Source: Bacillus hominis
GTDB taxonomy: Bacteria; Bacillota; Bacilli; Bacillales; Bacillaceae_G
NCBI RefSeq assembly: GCF_018332515.1
Contig: NZ_BOQD01000034.1
Coordinates: 1 to 53,916, forward strand
Length of the DNA stretch: 53,916 nucleotides
Direction: 5' to 3'
Shown: positions 40,026 to 49,111 of the stretch, in pieces
Layout: the number at the start of each line of letters is the position of its first letter
Position numbering within the stretch: position 1 is the first letter of the stretch
Position numbers and translations under genes: made by a program
The notes under the pieces: model-generated
Database searches by the model: none
What the model saw: the letters and a program-made list of their open reading frames with translations, nothing else
What the model was told of the DNA's origin: nothing

Positions 40026-40492
40026 AAGAAGCAAATGATTTTTTTCGAAGGTTTAAAGAGAAAACGGTCGGTGGCCTAAATACATGTGCCATTGGAGAAA
40101 TAGTCAGTTATGATCCTATCAAATCAAAAGCCGATGTAAATCTGCTTCCTGGTGATACTCTTATTAAGTCAGTACCAGTTGGAATACAACAAACAGCAGA
40201 TTTCTTTATTAGAATTCCGTATAAACGCGGAGATACTGTGCTAGTGGTCTTTGTGCAAAGAGAAATAGATAACATTATGTATCAATCTAATAACCCTGCA
40301 AGCCAACGTATGCTCGCGGTGGATGATGCAGTTGTAGTGTGTGGAATAAATCTTTTTACAAATAATTTACCTGCTGCTGATACAGATAAGTTGCTTATCG
40401 GTGAAAAGTTAGGTGGAGCAACTATTTCTATCGGCGGTGGAAAAATAAGCATGACAGGTATTGTAGAAGTAAATGGATCACAAATCGGATAA
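40022..40492 (+). CDS. Membrane-puncturing spike (Gp138-like)
   Basis: 156 residues, ATG 40022 overlapping the hub stop. N-terminal OB-like domain (TCAIGEIVSYDPIKSKADVN, RIPYKRGDTVLVVFVQREID) and a short Gly-rich beta-helix tip (ATISIGGGKISMTGIVEVNG), the Gp138_N layout. It pierces the cell envelope on contraction. Confidence 0.85.
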   Translation: MKEANDFFRRFKEKTVGGLNTCAIGEIVSYDPIKSKADVNLLPGDTLIKSVPVGIQQTADFFIRIPYKRGDTVLVVFVQREIDNIMYQSNNPASQRMLAVDDAVVVCGINLFTNNLPAADTDKLLIGEKLGGATISIGGGKISMTGIVEVNGSQIG

Positions 40493-40504
40493 GGAGGGAT
40501 GTAT

Positions 40505-40864
40505 ATGAAAAACCTATATATCAATCCTGCTACAAATGACATTGAGTTGGATGGACAGAATTCTTTCAAAATGGTTGAAGATGATGATGAACTAGTGCAA
40601 GCCGTATCTGTGACTTTTAAAACTGCAAAGGGCTCATGGTTCTTAAATCCTAAGGGTCATGGTTTTGATCGTACAACTGTTCAAGCAAAACAGTATGATG
40701 AAACACTTGTCACAAACGCGCTATTTGAAGCGGCTTTGCAAGATGAACGAGTAGAGAATATACAAGATATTACATTTGATTATGATAAAGCGGATCGTAA
40801 GCTTTCTGTCGATTTTAAATTCACGAAAAAAGGAACAGGAGAAACGTTAGAGGGGAGGGTGTAA
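40505..40864 (+). CDS. Baseplate wedge gp25-like (DUF2634)
   Basis: 119 residues. ATG 40505 is preferred to ATG 40499, which abuts AAGGAGGG (40491-40498). NDIELDGQNSFKMVEDDDEL then VQAV, GSWFLNPKGHG and the late VDFKFTK fit the gpW/gp25 family. Helps nucleate the sheath on the baseplate. Confidence 0.82.
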   Translation: MKNLYINPATNDIELDGQNSFKMVEDDDELVQAVSVTFKTAKGSWFLNPKGHGFDRTTVQAKQYDETLVTNALFEAALQDERVENIQDITFDYDKADRKLSVDFKFTKKGTGETLEGRV

Positions 40865-40867
40865 TGC

Positions 40868-42058
40868 ATGTTAACAGCAGAGGGATTCAAACGGAAAAGA
40901 TATGCTGATTTTATCAAAGATATGGAAGAACAAGCTCGTAACCTATGGGGAAATGATATTAATTTATCAGAACGAGGCCCATTAGGGATGTTCATTCAGG
41001 ATATCGCCTTTGCTAGAGCTGAAGAAGTTGAATTAGCAGAATCAATTTATTATAGTTCATTTTACTTTACTGCTGAAGGAATCAGTTTAGATCACGTTGC
41101 GAAGAATCGCGGAATGATTCGCGAACGAGCAAAACCAGCGATTGGCGTTGCTCAATTTAAAGTTGAATCTGGCGCCACTGTAAAGGCAGGGACTATAGTT
41201 GCTACTAAAGATGGCATTGAATTCGTAACTATAGAAAATGGTCATGACGAAACCAAAAAAGGTGTTGTTGATGTCAATATTGTAGCTAGTGAATTAGGGA
41301 CTAAAGGGAATGTACGACCTAATACAATCTCAGAAATTATTACCCCTAGCGTTGGGGTGAACAGCGTAATAAATCCAGAACAAACTCGATATGGACAAGA
41401 AGAAGAGACAGATATCGAATTGCGTAGAAGATACGCAAATACGTTCTCAACAAAGTCATCCACTCCGGATGGTATACGCGCTCGTTTGCTTCAAGATGTA
41501 CCTGGCATTCGTACGGCAATCATTTTCAACAATACTGATAGTGTACCTGATTCTGATGGCAGACCCCCGCATAGTTTTGAAGCTGTTGTATACGGTGGAG
41601 AAGATGACGTTATTGTTAAAGTTATTTTAGAGGCGAAACCAGGTGGTATTCGGGCATATGGAGAGAAGCAATTTAATGTTACTGATGAAGGTGGAAATGA
41701 ACATACAATCGGTTTTAGTCGGGCAACTGAGCAACCGATTTATGCTCGTATTACTGTATATCGTGACGGTGAATTCCCAGCCAACTCTATGGGAGAAAAG
41801 ATGGTTAAAACAGAAGTAATTAAGTATATTGGTGGACTTGATGAAAACGGAGTAAATCATAGTGGATTAGGAATGGGAGATACAATAGTAGCCGGAAAAA
41901 TCATTGCAAACATTTTTGCGAACGTACCTGGTGTAAAAGATTGTGCATTGGAGTTATCCAAAAATAACGGGGCGACATGGACCACTTCAAACATCAAAAT
42001 TGAACGTTTCCAAGTACCTAATATTGATTTCAATAAGGTAGTGATCAATATTGTCTGA
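40868..42058 (+). CDS. Baseplate J-like protein
   Basis: 396 residues, GGGAGGGTG before ATG 40868. SLDHVAKNRGMIRERAKPAI, the repeat-free middle SELGTKGNVRPNTISEI, and ETDIELRRRYANTFSTKSST are baseplate J hallmarks. It builds the wedge rim and carries fibres with the next protein. Overlaps it by 8 bases. Confidence 0.93.
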   Translation: MLTAEGFKRKRYADFIKDMEEQARNLWGNDINLSERGPLGMFIQDIAFARAEEVELAESIYYSSFYFTAEGISLDHVAKNRGMIRERAKPAIGVAQFKVESGATVKAGTIVATKDGIEFVTIENGHDETKKGVVDVNIVASELGTKGNVRPNTISEIITPSVGVNSVINPEQTRYGQEEETDIELRRRYANTFSTKSSTPDGIRARLLQDVPGIRTAIIFNNTDSVPDSDGRPPHSFEAVVYGGEDDVIVKVILEAKPGGIRAYGEKQFNVTDEGGNEHTIGFSRATEQPIYARITVYRDGEFPANSMGEKMVKTEVIKYIGGLDENGVNHSGLGMGDTIVAGKIIANIFANVPGVKDCALELSKNNGATWTTSNIKIERFQVPNIDFNKVVINIV

Positions 42059-42788
42059 TGTATATAAAAAGTTAATAAATAGAATAACAGATAACTATAA
42101 CCGAAGTGAAAATAGCAATATTTCTAAAATGTTGAAATTAGCTGCTAATCATATTCAAGAAAATGAAGATCTACTTTATCAAGTTCGTGATTGGCGTGAC
42201 ATAGATAATGCAAAAGGAGTAACCCTTGATTATATGGGGCGAAACGTCGGACAAGATCGGATGGGATTTGACGATGAAGTTTTTCGAGTTTTATTAAAAT
42301 CTCGTATCATCCGGAACAACTCTGATGGGTCTATCCCGACAATATTAAATTTCTTATCATTTATTCTTGGTATTGAAAAGAAGTTCATTAGCATTAAAGA
42401 AAAATGGCGAACCGGGGAACCAGTAGGCATGCATATTGAAGTTGATATCGATTATGTTATTTCGTTAGGGATTTCATTAGAACAGTTCGGATTAATTGTA
42501 AATGAATTAGCTGTCGGTGGTACTAATGTTGACTTATTTTACATTGGTTCATTTATGTTTTCGGAATATGAGGACCAGGTTCAAGATGATGCTGAACATG
42601 GGTTTAGTGAGTTGGTTTCTAATGAGTTTTATTATCCTGGAGACTTTAGATTTAGCGCAATAAATGAACCACCAGATGAACAACAAGGGTTTGCTAACTT
42701 TGAAGATGGACGCGGAGGGAAACTAGGCGGTTACTTTAAAATAAATGGATTTAAAGATGGAACAAAAGATGTATTGAAGTCATGGTAA
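42051..42788 (+). CDS. Baseplate protein, gpI-like (DUF2612)
   Basis: 245 residues from TTG 42051. RDWRDIDNAKGVTLDYMGRN then VGQDRMG and FRVLLKSRIIRNNSDGSIPT are the DUF2612 core. Partner of the J-like wedge and attachment point for tail fibres. Confidence 0.85.
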   Translation: MSDVYKKLINRITDNYNRSENSNISKMLKLAANHIQENEDLLYQVRDWRDIDNAKGVTLDYMGRNVGQDRMGFDDEVFRVLLKSRIIRNNSDGSIPTILNFLSFILGIEKKFISIKEKWRTGEPVGMHIEVDIDYVISLGISLEQFGLIVNELAVGGTNVDLFYIGSFMFSEYEDQVQDDAEHGFSELVSNEFYYPGDFRFSAINEPPDEQQGFANFEDGRGGKLGGYFKINGFKDGTKDVLKSW

Positions 42789-42801
42789 AGGAGAAAATTA
42801 T

Positions 42802-44883
42802 ATGACAGAATTCACTGGAAAATTACCCGTATGGAACGCAGAAGGAATAGAACCTCCTATATCAAAAGTAGAAGGTGGATGGAAAATTGATGAACGCCCA
42901 CCTGCTGAATATATGAATTATATGCAAAACACAACATATGAAGCAATTAAAGAATTGCAAGATAACGCATTTCATAAGCTTGATGTTGGAAATTTATCAG
43001 AATTACAAACAACAAAAAAAGATAATCTTGTCGAAGCGATTAACGAAGCAAAAAACTCAGGGATGACGCAACAACAAGCGCAAGATCTTGCGGATGCGAA
43101 AACAGATGCAACTACAGCAAAGCAAAAGGCGGAAGCAGCTACAAATCAAATTGAGGAACTTACTGGTAATGTACGTTCATTAACATTGAAGCCTTTGTTC
43201 TTAGAATTATTTGCTACGATGGGGAGATACGGTACTGGAACACCTAGTGGAGTATCAAACTATCCAGGTGGTAATTACGTTTGCGGAATCACTGGTCAGG
43301 CTGGTGACAGTTTTGTAACTGTAACTGGTGGGGACATATCTCATGGTGGTGGCTCATGGGTTGCTGTTATCCAAGATGACAATTTAAATATAAGTATGAA
43401 TAGGGTAACTGGAATTAGTGGAAACACATTCATACTATTAGAACCCCTAAAAGGTAATATTACAAATGGAAAAATCGGTAATTTACACGATGCACCTTTA
43501 GGTATGCATTATACAGAGTTAGGGTATTATGCTTTTGCACAATACATCTATAAAGCGAGTCCTAAACACTCTGAGAGATTAAAGAATATCACTCAATTTC
43601 TAGGTAGCGATTTGTCAGGTTTTTGGAAGTTAACAACATCATTTAGTAAATACAACAACATCACCAATATAGATAACACTAATAAAACGCTACAATTACT
43701 TGGTGGAAATCATTTGGTATTAAACCTTGCTAGTGCTTCTCATGGAGCAGAGTTTGAACTTAAGCCAGTAGATAAAGGATACATTGAGATATTTATATCT
43801 TCCAAGAATCCAAGTACGTTAGACTATCTTAATAAGGGTAACGTTGTCAAGTCAGTCCCTATCAATGAAGTATTGCAAAGAGTCACTTTAGACTTTAACC
43901 CAGGAGATGACATAAAAGTAAAAGTGTATGATGTTAATGCATCCGGATCATCAGTAAACTCTTTAAGAATCGGTAACACGACTATGTATATAAACGAAAC
44001 TAAAAAAGATAAACTAATCAATGCGAATGACAAATTGGTATACATTGGGGATAGTTGGGGAGTTTATCATAACAAAGCTACAACTCGTGAGATTACAAGG
44101 TTAATGAAAGCTGACGGAGGTAACCCGACTGTATTAGATTTTTCTAAAGGTGGTCACACTTCAACATATGCACTATCTTGGTTTCAAGAGTATGTTATCA
44201 ATAACAAACCTGACACTGTTGTCATTGAGTACTTTACTAATGACTTTAATAGTATTGGTGGAACCAACGTAGGAACATTCACGGCTCCTGATGGAACTCA
44301 GAAAGATATGAACATCTCCAGTCTATCTCAGTATGCAAGCAATATTAATAAGATGATTGAATTAGCTATTACGAACGGAATTCAACCTATTATTGTTATG
44401 CCTACATCTACAGATAGCATCAGTCGTACTCAATCAGTTTCTAATCTTACTAAAGACTTATGGCTTGGTGTAAGTCAAGAAAAGAAGAAGATTTCAACTC
44501 TTGAAGTAGAAACTACAACAATAAGACAATCCGGGTCGTCGTCAGTTGGGAACAAATTGCAAATTATAGCTACAGAGGTGAACTCAGCGACACGAGAAGG
44601 ATTTGTGATTGATTCAAGTGAAAACCTCACAAATGCATACATTTCAGTTTGGAAGAATAACGGGGTTAAAAAATCTGGAATGAGACATGATGGCACTATG
44701 GATATCAACCAAGTTAAACAAAGTCCATTCTATGGAACGCAGGCTGCAACAGGAGCTAACAGAGGACTCATTTATCATTTTGATGGACAAGGTGGAACAA
44801 CAAAACAAGATGATGAGCTTAGGATTGTTATCCAAAAAGCTGATGGCACATTCGTGACTAAAAAAATACAACTAATTGATTAA
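42802..44883 (+). CDS. Tail fibre with SGNH-hydrolase domain
   Basis: 693 residues, AAAGGAG before ATG 42802. Residues 1-75 form the baseplate-binding head (LPVWNAEGIEPP, RPPAEYMNYMQNTTYEAIKE) shared with the fibre at 44960; a coiled coil follows (DATTAKQKAEAATNQIEEL). Residues about 410-600 are an SGNH/GDSL esterase: GDSW near 416 (nucleophile block) and VIEYFTNDF near 474. The C-terminal 100 residues look like a fibre tip. It probably removes acyl groups from the cell-surface polymer while binding it. Confidence 0.82.
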   Translation: MTEFTGKLPVWNAEGIEPPISKVEGGWKIDERPPAEYMNYMQNTTYEAIKELQDNAFHKLDVGNLSELQTTKKDNLVEAINEAKNSGMTQQQAQDLADAKTDATTAKQKAEAATNQIEELTGNVRSLTLKPLFLELFATMGRYGTGTPSGVSNYPGGNYVCGITGQAGDSFVTVTGGDISHGGGSWVAVIQDDNLNISMNRVTGISGNTFILLEPLKGNITNGKIGNLHDAPLGMHYTELGYYAFAQYIYKASPKHSERLKNITQFLGSDLSGFWKLTTSFSKYNNITNIDNTNKTLQLLGGNHLVLNLASASHGAEFELKPVDKGYIEIFISSKNPSTLDYLNKGNVVKSVPINEVLQRVTLDFNPGDDIKVKVYDVNASGSSVNSLRIGNTTMYINETKKDKLINANDKLVYIGDSWGVYHNKATTREITRLMKADGGNPTVLDFSKGGHTSTYALSWFQEYVINNKPDTVVIEYFTNDFNSIGGTNVGTFTAPDGTQKDMNISSLSQYASNINKMIELAITNGIQPIIVMPTSTDSISRTQSVSNLTKDLWLGVSQEKKKISTLEVETTTIRQSGSSSVGNKLQIIATEVNSATREGFVIDSSENLTNAYISVWKNNGVKKSGMRHDGTMDINQVKQSPFYGTQAATGANRGLIYHFDGQGGTTKQDDELRIVIQKADGTFVTKKIQLID

Positions 44884-44910
44884 TTCTTAATAAAATACGG
44901 CATGTATAAC

Positions 44911-44945
44911 AAAAGAGGGACATGACTGTCTCTCTTTTTATTTTG
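44911..44945 (+). terminator. Terminator between the fibre genes
   Basis: AAAAGAGGGAC (44911-44921), loop ATGACT, GTCTCTCTTTT (44928-44938), one wobble, then TATTTTG. Confidence 0.75.
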
Positions 44946-44959
44946 AAAGGAGGCACAAT

Positions 44960-45706
44960 ATGGCAAACTTCACAAAACAACTACCTGAATGGAAAAGCAA
45001 AGGGATTGAACCGCCACAGGGAATAAAAGATTCAGGATGGAAGGTAGCACAAAGACCTCCGGCTTCTTATTTTGACTGGTTTTTCAATAGAACGTATGAA
45101 GCGTTAAAAGAATTACAGGATGGTGTAGCGTCAAAAACTACACTTGGTGATTTACTGACTTTAAAAACAATTAGTAAAGATACGATTGTAGCAGCTATTA
45201 ATGAAATTAAAACACAACTTGATACGGATTTATCTCCAAGTCGTGAGGGTGCAAACGTAACTTTAAAGGATGCAGGGGCTTACTTTACAAAAGACAATGT
45301 AGAAGATGCGTTACAAGAGGTTGGGTTAGGACTGAAAAACACAACTCAAACTTTAACGAATTTATCAAATAAACAAGTTGAAGATGTAACTACACTGGAT
45401 CAAAAGATAACTACGAATAAAGATAACATTGCTGATAATACAAAAAAGGTAGACGGACTGTTAGAGCCATTGAGTATATATAAATCATCAAAAGATGAAA
45501 AAGGCATATACAAAACGGTCGAATGGAAAACGAAAGGCGGTACTCTTAGAAAAAAATCCGTTCTTTCTGATCCAGATGCGAATGGGAACTACCTAACACA
45601 AACGATTACTAAGTATGCGGATAATGGTACGACTGTAACCGAAACGCAGGTATTTAAACCTACCTATGATATTGATGGTGATGTTATGAGCGAGGTGCTT
45701 CAGTAA
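44960..45706 (+). CDS. Second tail fibre protein
   Basis: 248 residues, AAAGGAGG before ATG 44960. Its first 70 residues (LPEWKSKGIEPP, RPPASYFDWFFNRTYEALKE) are homologous to the head of the SGNH fibre, so both attach to the same baseplate place. Then TLKTISKDTIVAAINEIKTQ and YFTKDNVEDALQEVG repeats, typical of tail fibre shafts. The end is beta-rich. It may need the next protein as its tip. Confidence 0.8.
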   Translation: MANFTKQLPEWKSKGIEPPQGIKDSGWKVAQRPPASYFDWFFNRTYEALKELQDGVASKTTLGDLLTLKTISKDTIVAAINEIKTQLDTDLSPSREGANVTLKDAGAYFTKDNVEDALQEVGLGLKNTTQTLTNLSNKQVEDVTTLDQKITTNKDNIADNTKKVDGLLEPLSIYKSSKDEKGIYKTVEWKTKGGTLRKKSVLSDPDANGNYLTQTITKYADNGTTVTETQVFKPTYDIDGDVMSEVLQ

Positions 45707-46767
45707 TGCCATATTTAGAGCAACACTTTGGTCATAAGCAAATATCAAACAATTTATATCCTCATGGAGTTGGATCAAAAAGAGGGAAGATGTGGGATTT
45801 ACAATTTATTTTTGGTGATTTCAATATTTATGATAAAAATGCACAGCGCGCAGATGTGAATGGAAACGAAATTCCCTCATATTTACGTATGTCTGCTGCG
45901 CCGTATGTCAATACAGCTGTATTTGAGAGATATGATGCAAGCGCTAAATTACTGGAGTTAGTTATTATTGATATGAAAACTTTCAAAAAGGTTGGGGAGA
46001 TTACTGAAACAATCGATATTGAAAATAGCGTTCCAGTTTTATATGGTAAGACGGATTTCGCAACGTTTCTAAATGGAGACATTGTAGTTATGAATTATCC
46101 TAAAAAACGACTTACACTTTACGATAAAAAAGGAAAGTTCAAGAAATCCGTTTCTGGTATTTATGAAGATAGTGCAAGCCAAATGAACTGGATGATGGTC
46201 CATGCAAGGAAGGGAATCATTGCTTGTCGATATGGAAATGGATTTAAATTTTATAATAAAAATTTAGACTTTCTTTTTCAAGTTGTGTTCTCTGGTGTAT
46301 CGTTAAGTTTTTTAAATGAAGACTTCTTACACAATGGCGATTTATTAATTAAAGAATCAAATCCACATAATGTTTATACACGTGTAGTGATGGACTATGA
46401 AAACAAAAAAGTAGTACGGACCTATTCTACCCCTTTAACAGATGATAATAGGGATGGAATAAGCTTAATCAGGATAACGAAAGAAAAAATATATTTCAAA
46501 CGAGATGACAGAAGTATAGGGACATCTTCTATATTGGAATGTGATAATAACTTGAACGTTTTATCTGATACAAATCCACCCTACCTCATTCCAAATTTAG
46601 TTTTAGTGGATGACAGGTATTATCACACATTAGAAGATAATGGACGTGGTGGTTTATATAAGACCTATTCACTTGCTACAAATCAATTGGTACTTCAATA
46701 TGATAAGTCCTCTACTAGTCCTAATACACTACGTTCATTAAGAGGGCAAGCAGCATCGTATTCTTGA
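45706..46767 (+). CDS. Tail-tip protein, propeller-like
   Basis: 353 residues, ATG 45706 overlapping the fibre stop (TAATG). Repeated strands with aromatic/charged pairs (FNGD-type turns such as FLNGDIVVMNYPKKRLTLYD and FLHNGDLLIKESNPHN) suggest a beta-propeller. Encoded at the end of the tail block just before lysis, so it is a receptor-binding candidate. No family recognised. Confidence 0.65.
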   Translation: MPYLEQHFGHKQISNNLYPHGVGSKRGKMWDLQFIFGDFNIYDKNAQRADVNGNEIPSYLRMSAAPYVNTAVFERYDASAKLLELVIIDMKTFKKVGEITETIDIENSVPVLYGKTDFATFLNGDIVVMNYPKKRLTLYDKKGKFKKSVSGIYEDSASQMNWMMVHARKGIIACRYGNGFKFYNKNLDFLFQVVFSGVSLSFLNEDFLHNGDLLIKESNPHNVYTRVVMDYENKKVVRTYSTPLTDDNRDGISLIRITKEKIYFKRDDRSIGTSSILECDNNLNVLSDTNPPYLIPNLVLVDDRYYHTLEDNGRGGLYKTYSLATNQLVLQYDKSSTSPNTLRSLRGQAASYS

Positions 46768-46779
46768 TGCAGCAATTCA

Positions 46780-46806
46780 AGCGCACAATAGTGGGCTTTT
46801 TTATTT
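46780..46806 (+). terminator. Terminator at the end of the tail genes
   Basis: GCGCAC, loop AATA, GTGGGC (one mismatch), then TTTTTTATTTT. Confidence 0.65.
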
Positions 46807-46823
46807 TGGAAAGGAGTTAACAT

Positions 46824-47105
46824 ATGACGATTGAAATCGGTTTACTTATTGCAGCAGTTTCACTAGTTATCGGGTACCTTTCTTATTCATTAAATCGCTC
46901 GAAAGAAATTAAGTCAGATGGTAGACAGGGGGCAGAAACAAACGCGAAATTAGAGTATATCAGCAAGGGGGTTGATGATATTCGTATCGATTTAAAAGCC
47001 AATGAAAGACAAATGATTGTACTTGGCGAGCGTATTACAAGGGTAGAAGAAAGTTCGAAACAAGCGCACAAACGTTTAGATAATGTAGAAAAGGAGATGG
47101 GTTGA
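46824..47105 (+). CDS. xhlA: XhlA-like lysis protein
   Basis: 93 residues, AAAGGAG before ATG 46824. N-terminal membrane helix (IGLLIAAVSLVIGYL), then an amphipathic coiled coil with ERQMIVLGERITRVEESSKQ and a KRLDNVEKE end. XhlA of PBSX acts with the holin at the membrane. Here the helix is N-terminal, unlike the C-terminal helix of XhlA itself, so a related membrane helper is the safer reading. Confidence 0.72.
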   Translation: MTIEIGLLIAAVSLVIGYLSYSLNRSKEIKSDGRQGAETNAKLEYISKGVDDIRIDLKANERQMIVLGERITRVEESSKQAHKRLDNVEKEMG

Positions 47106-47107
47106 TT

Positions 47108-47320
47108 ATGAAAGAGAAATTAAAGAATCGTGGTTTGTGGGTTGCGTTATTCGCTTTGCTAGGGATGGTCCTTATGGATACCGTCCCTCATTTTAATTTA
47201 GGGCGATACCAGGAGTATGTGGATGTAATCTTATTTATCTTAATTGCTGCTGGTGTAATTTCAAATCCAGCTGCTGGTAAGTGGTTTGGGGATCAAGAAA
47301 AAAAGGGGGCTGATCAGTAA
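47108..47320 (+). CDS. Holin (XhlB/phi LC3 type)
   Basis: 70 residues from ATG 47108 (TTG 47102 is an alternative), AAGGAG upstream. Two membrane segments, [17 protein letters not shown] and [20 protein letters not shown], and the [14 protein letters not shown] tail are typical of the phage_holin_1 family. It opens the membrane for the endolysin encoded with a 1-base overlap. Confidence 0.85.
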   Translation: MKEKLKNRGLWVALFALLGMVLMDTVPHFNLGRYQEYVDVILFILIAAGVISNPAAGKWFGDQEKKGADQ

Positions 47321-48147
47321 TGGCAAAAGCTATTGTAGATATTTCAAAAGCTATTGTAGATATTTCAAAATGGAACGGTAATATTAACTGGCCAGTCGCA
47401 AAACAATATGTAGATTTTATTATTGCTCGTGTGCAGGATGGGACAAATACTGTGGACCATCTATATAAGGGATATGTACAAGCAATGAAGCAACATGGTA
47501 TTCCGTTTGGTAACTACGCTTTCTGTCGCTTTATTTCAATTGCTGATGCAAAGAAAGAAGCACAAGACTTTTGGAACCGTGGTGATAAGAGCGCTACGAT
47601 TTGGGTTGCAGATGTAGAAGTGAAAACAATGGATGATATGCGAGCAGGTACACAAGCCTTTATCGATGAATTACGCCGATTAGGTGCTAAGAAAGTAGGC
47701 TTATATGTTGGCCATCATATGTACGCTCCATTCGGTATGGCGAATGTGAAATGTGATTTTGTATGGATTCCACGTTATGGCGGTAATAAGCCAGCGTATC
47801 CATGCGATATTTGGCAATACACTGAAACAGGGAATGTACCTGGTATTGGTAAGTGTGATTTGAACTATCTTGTGGGAAGTAAATCCTTAGCTTGGTTTAC
47901 AGAAAAGGATGAAGCAGTAGCGAATGTATCACCAGTCGATAATGGAGTTCGTGTGAAAACAGGTGAATTCTCAGATGTTGAAGCAGCTAAGAAATTATTG
48001 GAATATGCATTAGCTCGCGGATGGTGGGTTGAGTCATTCGTAAATAAAGGTGCATTTTACTACATTACTGGTGGACTGTATGAGCCAGAGCTTTCTGAAT
48101 TTGAAAAATGGATGAAGGATAATGACTGGTGGTGTACGAGAGTGTAA
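47320..48147 (+). CDS. GH25 endolysin
   Basis: 275 residues, AAGGGGG before ATG 47320. The GH25 lysozyme domain covers about 1-190: VDISKWNG (D14), [11 protein letters not shown] with the catalytic D-x-[12 protein letters not shown] and [20 protein letters not shown]. The C-terminal 75 residues ([30 protein letters not shown]) form a SPOR/LysB-like wall-binding domain. It cuts the glycan strands of peptidoglycan. The first codons are duplicated (see the repeat at 47326). Confidence 0.93.
   Translation: MAKAIVDISKAIVDISKWNGNINWPVAKQYVDFIIARVQDGTNTVDHLYKGYVQAMKQHGIPFGNYAFCRFISIADAKKEAQDFWNRGDKSATIWVADVEVKTMDDMRAGTQAFIDELRRLGAKKVGLYVGHHMYAPFGMANVKCDFVWIPRYGGNKPAYPCDIWQYTETGNVPGIGKCDLNYLVGSKSLAWFTEKDEAVANVSPVDNGVRVKTGEFSDVEAAKKLLEYALARGWWVESFVNKGAFYYITGGLYEPELSEFEKWMKDNDWWCTRV
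47326..47367 (+). repeat. 21-base tandem duplication in the endolysin gene
   Basis: AAAGCTATTGTAGATATTTC (A) occurs twice without a gap, giving KAIVDIS twice at the very start of the protein. It doubles the strand that carries the first catalytic Asp. Confidence 0.95.
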
Positions 48148-48154
48148 AAACAAG

Positions 48155-48181
48155 AGCCGTCCTGTTGGGCGGCTTTTTTTA
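48155..48181 (+). terminator. Terminator of the lysis cassette
   Basis: AGCCGTCC, loop TGTT, GGGCGGCT (one wobble), then TTTTTTTATTT; a strong intrinsic terminator ending the late operon. Confidence 0.85.
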
Positions 48182-48331
48182 TTTGGGAAAATACTTTTTA
48201 TGTACAGGAAACAAAAGCATATCCACCGCATATAGCTAATAGCGTATAGCGCGCTTATAGCTAACCAACAAGTCCACTGCAAAAGTAGGGCTATTTTTTA
48301 TGTCTATTTTGGTAATAGCGGTATTATCGTT
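48182..48331. repeat. Repeat-rich junction between phage and plasmid genes
   Basis: No gene. TATAGCTAA occurs twice (near 48232 and 48254) with another TATAGC between them around an AGCGCGCT palindrome, all within about 35 bases. It separates the late operon from the plasmid-side module and could be a binding site for the nearby XRE protein or a recombination scar. Confidence 0.4.
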
Positions 48332-48562
48332 TTACATAGTCCAGAAGTCAGTGACTTGCTTTCGTGGTTCATGTTTTCTGACTATCTTCATGACCTTCTG
48401 CATGGTATTTGGGGAAGGTACATAATCCTTATCGTTACATAACTGCCCCAATGTATTTCTGTTCACTTTACTAACCTTGGAAAACTCCTGTATTGAATAA
48501 TCGTAGCTAGCTAAAAATTTAGCTAGCTTTGTTTTATGTCTCCCGATACCTCTACCCCACAC
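48332..48562 (-). CDS. XRE-like regulator, minus strand
   Basis: 76 residues. The start is GTG 48560-48562, with GGAGGAG 6 bases ahead; an in-frame ATG at 48608-48610 has no such site. LASYDYSIQEFSKVSKVNRN then TLGQLCNDKDYVPSPNT is an XRE helix-turn-helix. It is divergent from the RHH gene and likely controls the plasmid-side module. A 24-base palindrome lies inside the gene. Confidence 0.75.
   Translation of the reverse strand: MWGRGIGRHKTKLAKFLASYDYSIQEFSKVSKVNRNTLGQLCNDKDYVPSPNTMQKVMKIVRKHEPRKQVTDFWTM
48505..48528. promoter_or_regulatory. 24-base palindrome within the XRE gene
   Basis: AGCTAGCTAAA and TTTAGCTAGCT are perfect inverted arms joined by two bases. Although inside codons for KLAKFLASY, the symmetry is far stronger than coding would need; an autoregulatory operator is likely. 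Confidence 0.5.
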
Positions 48563-48714
48563 ATGAATCTCCTCCGTAATCTTTTTTAACCATCCTCGTC
48601 CAAAATGCAAAAAAATATACGCAAATGCAAAATAGATTAGGCATATTGTTCAAGCATCACGAAATACCTTATAACAAAGCGATATTACCGCTACTACCAA
48701 AAGGAGTGTTGCAG

Positions 48715-49062
48715 ATGGCTAAATTCAGCAAACCCGTTGCTTTCAACGAGAAGAACGAGAAAGACAGATTAATGCTACAACATGTTAAACGTCGTAATTT
48801 TAGCGGATATGTGAAGAAACTAATTTGGGAAGCTATGAGTCTCGTGGAAGTAGAAAAAGAGCATACAAAGCAATCTGAACAGCCAAAAGTGGAAGGAATC
48901 GAAATTAAAACAGAAAAAGTAATAACTCCTGCTCCATCTTCAAAACCAAAACCGCAACCAACTGCATCCGAACGGATCCAACAACTTAAATCGCAAACAA
49001 AGAAGCAGCAGACTTCAATAAGCCCACTGCCATTTATGCCATCTAGCCCACAAAAATATTAA
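48715..49062 (+). CDS. Ribbon-helix-helix plasmid protein
   Basis: 115 residues. ATG 48715 with AAGGAGTG upstream; the longer open frame lacks a ribosome-binding site. KPVAFNEKNEKDRLMLQHVK then RRNFSGYVKKLIWEAM is a ribbon-helix-helix DNA-binding domain (residues 5-48). The rest is a disordered Pro/Lys/Gln tail. It heads the module with the VirD4-like ATPase, so it may be its regulator or a DNA-site adaptor. Confidence 0.72.
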   Translation: MAKFSKPVAFNEKNEKDRLMLQHVKRRNFSGYVKKLIWEAMSLVEVEKEHTKQSEQPKVEGIEIKTEKVITPAPSSKPKPQPTASERIQQLKSQTKKQQTSISPLPFMPSSPQKY

Positions 49063-49111
49063 CTAACGCACCAATAACTGCCCCTACTGCTACAGCGATA
49101 GCTACATGCAT
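49043..49111 (-). CDS. 22-residue hydrophobic peptide, antisense
   Basis: On the minus strand, CGGAGGGATTACGA precedes an ATG at 49109-49111. The frame encodes MHVAIAVAVGAVIGALVNIF then VG and stops at 49043. It is one membrane helix with Gly spacing, and it overlaps the end of the RHH gene by 20 bases. The excellent ribosome-binding site argues that it is real. Type I toxin or holin-like peptides look like this; function is inferred. Confidence 0.5.
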   Translation of the reverse strand: MHVAIAVAVGAVIGALVNIFVG

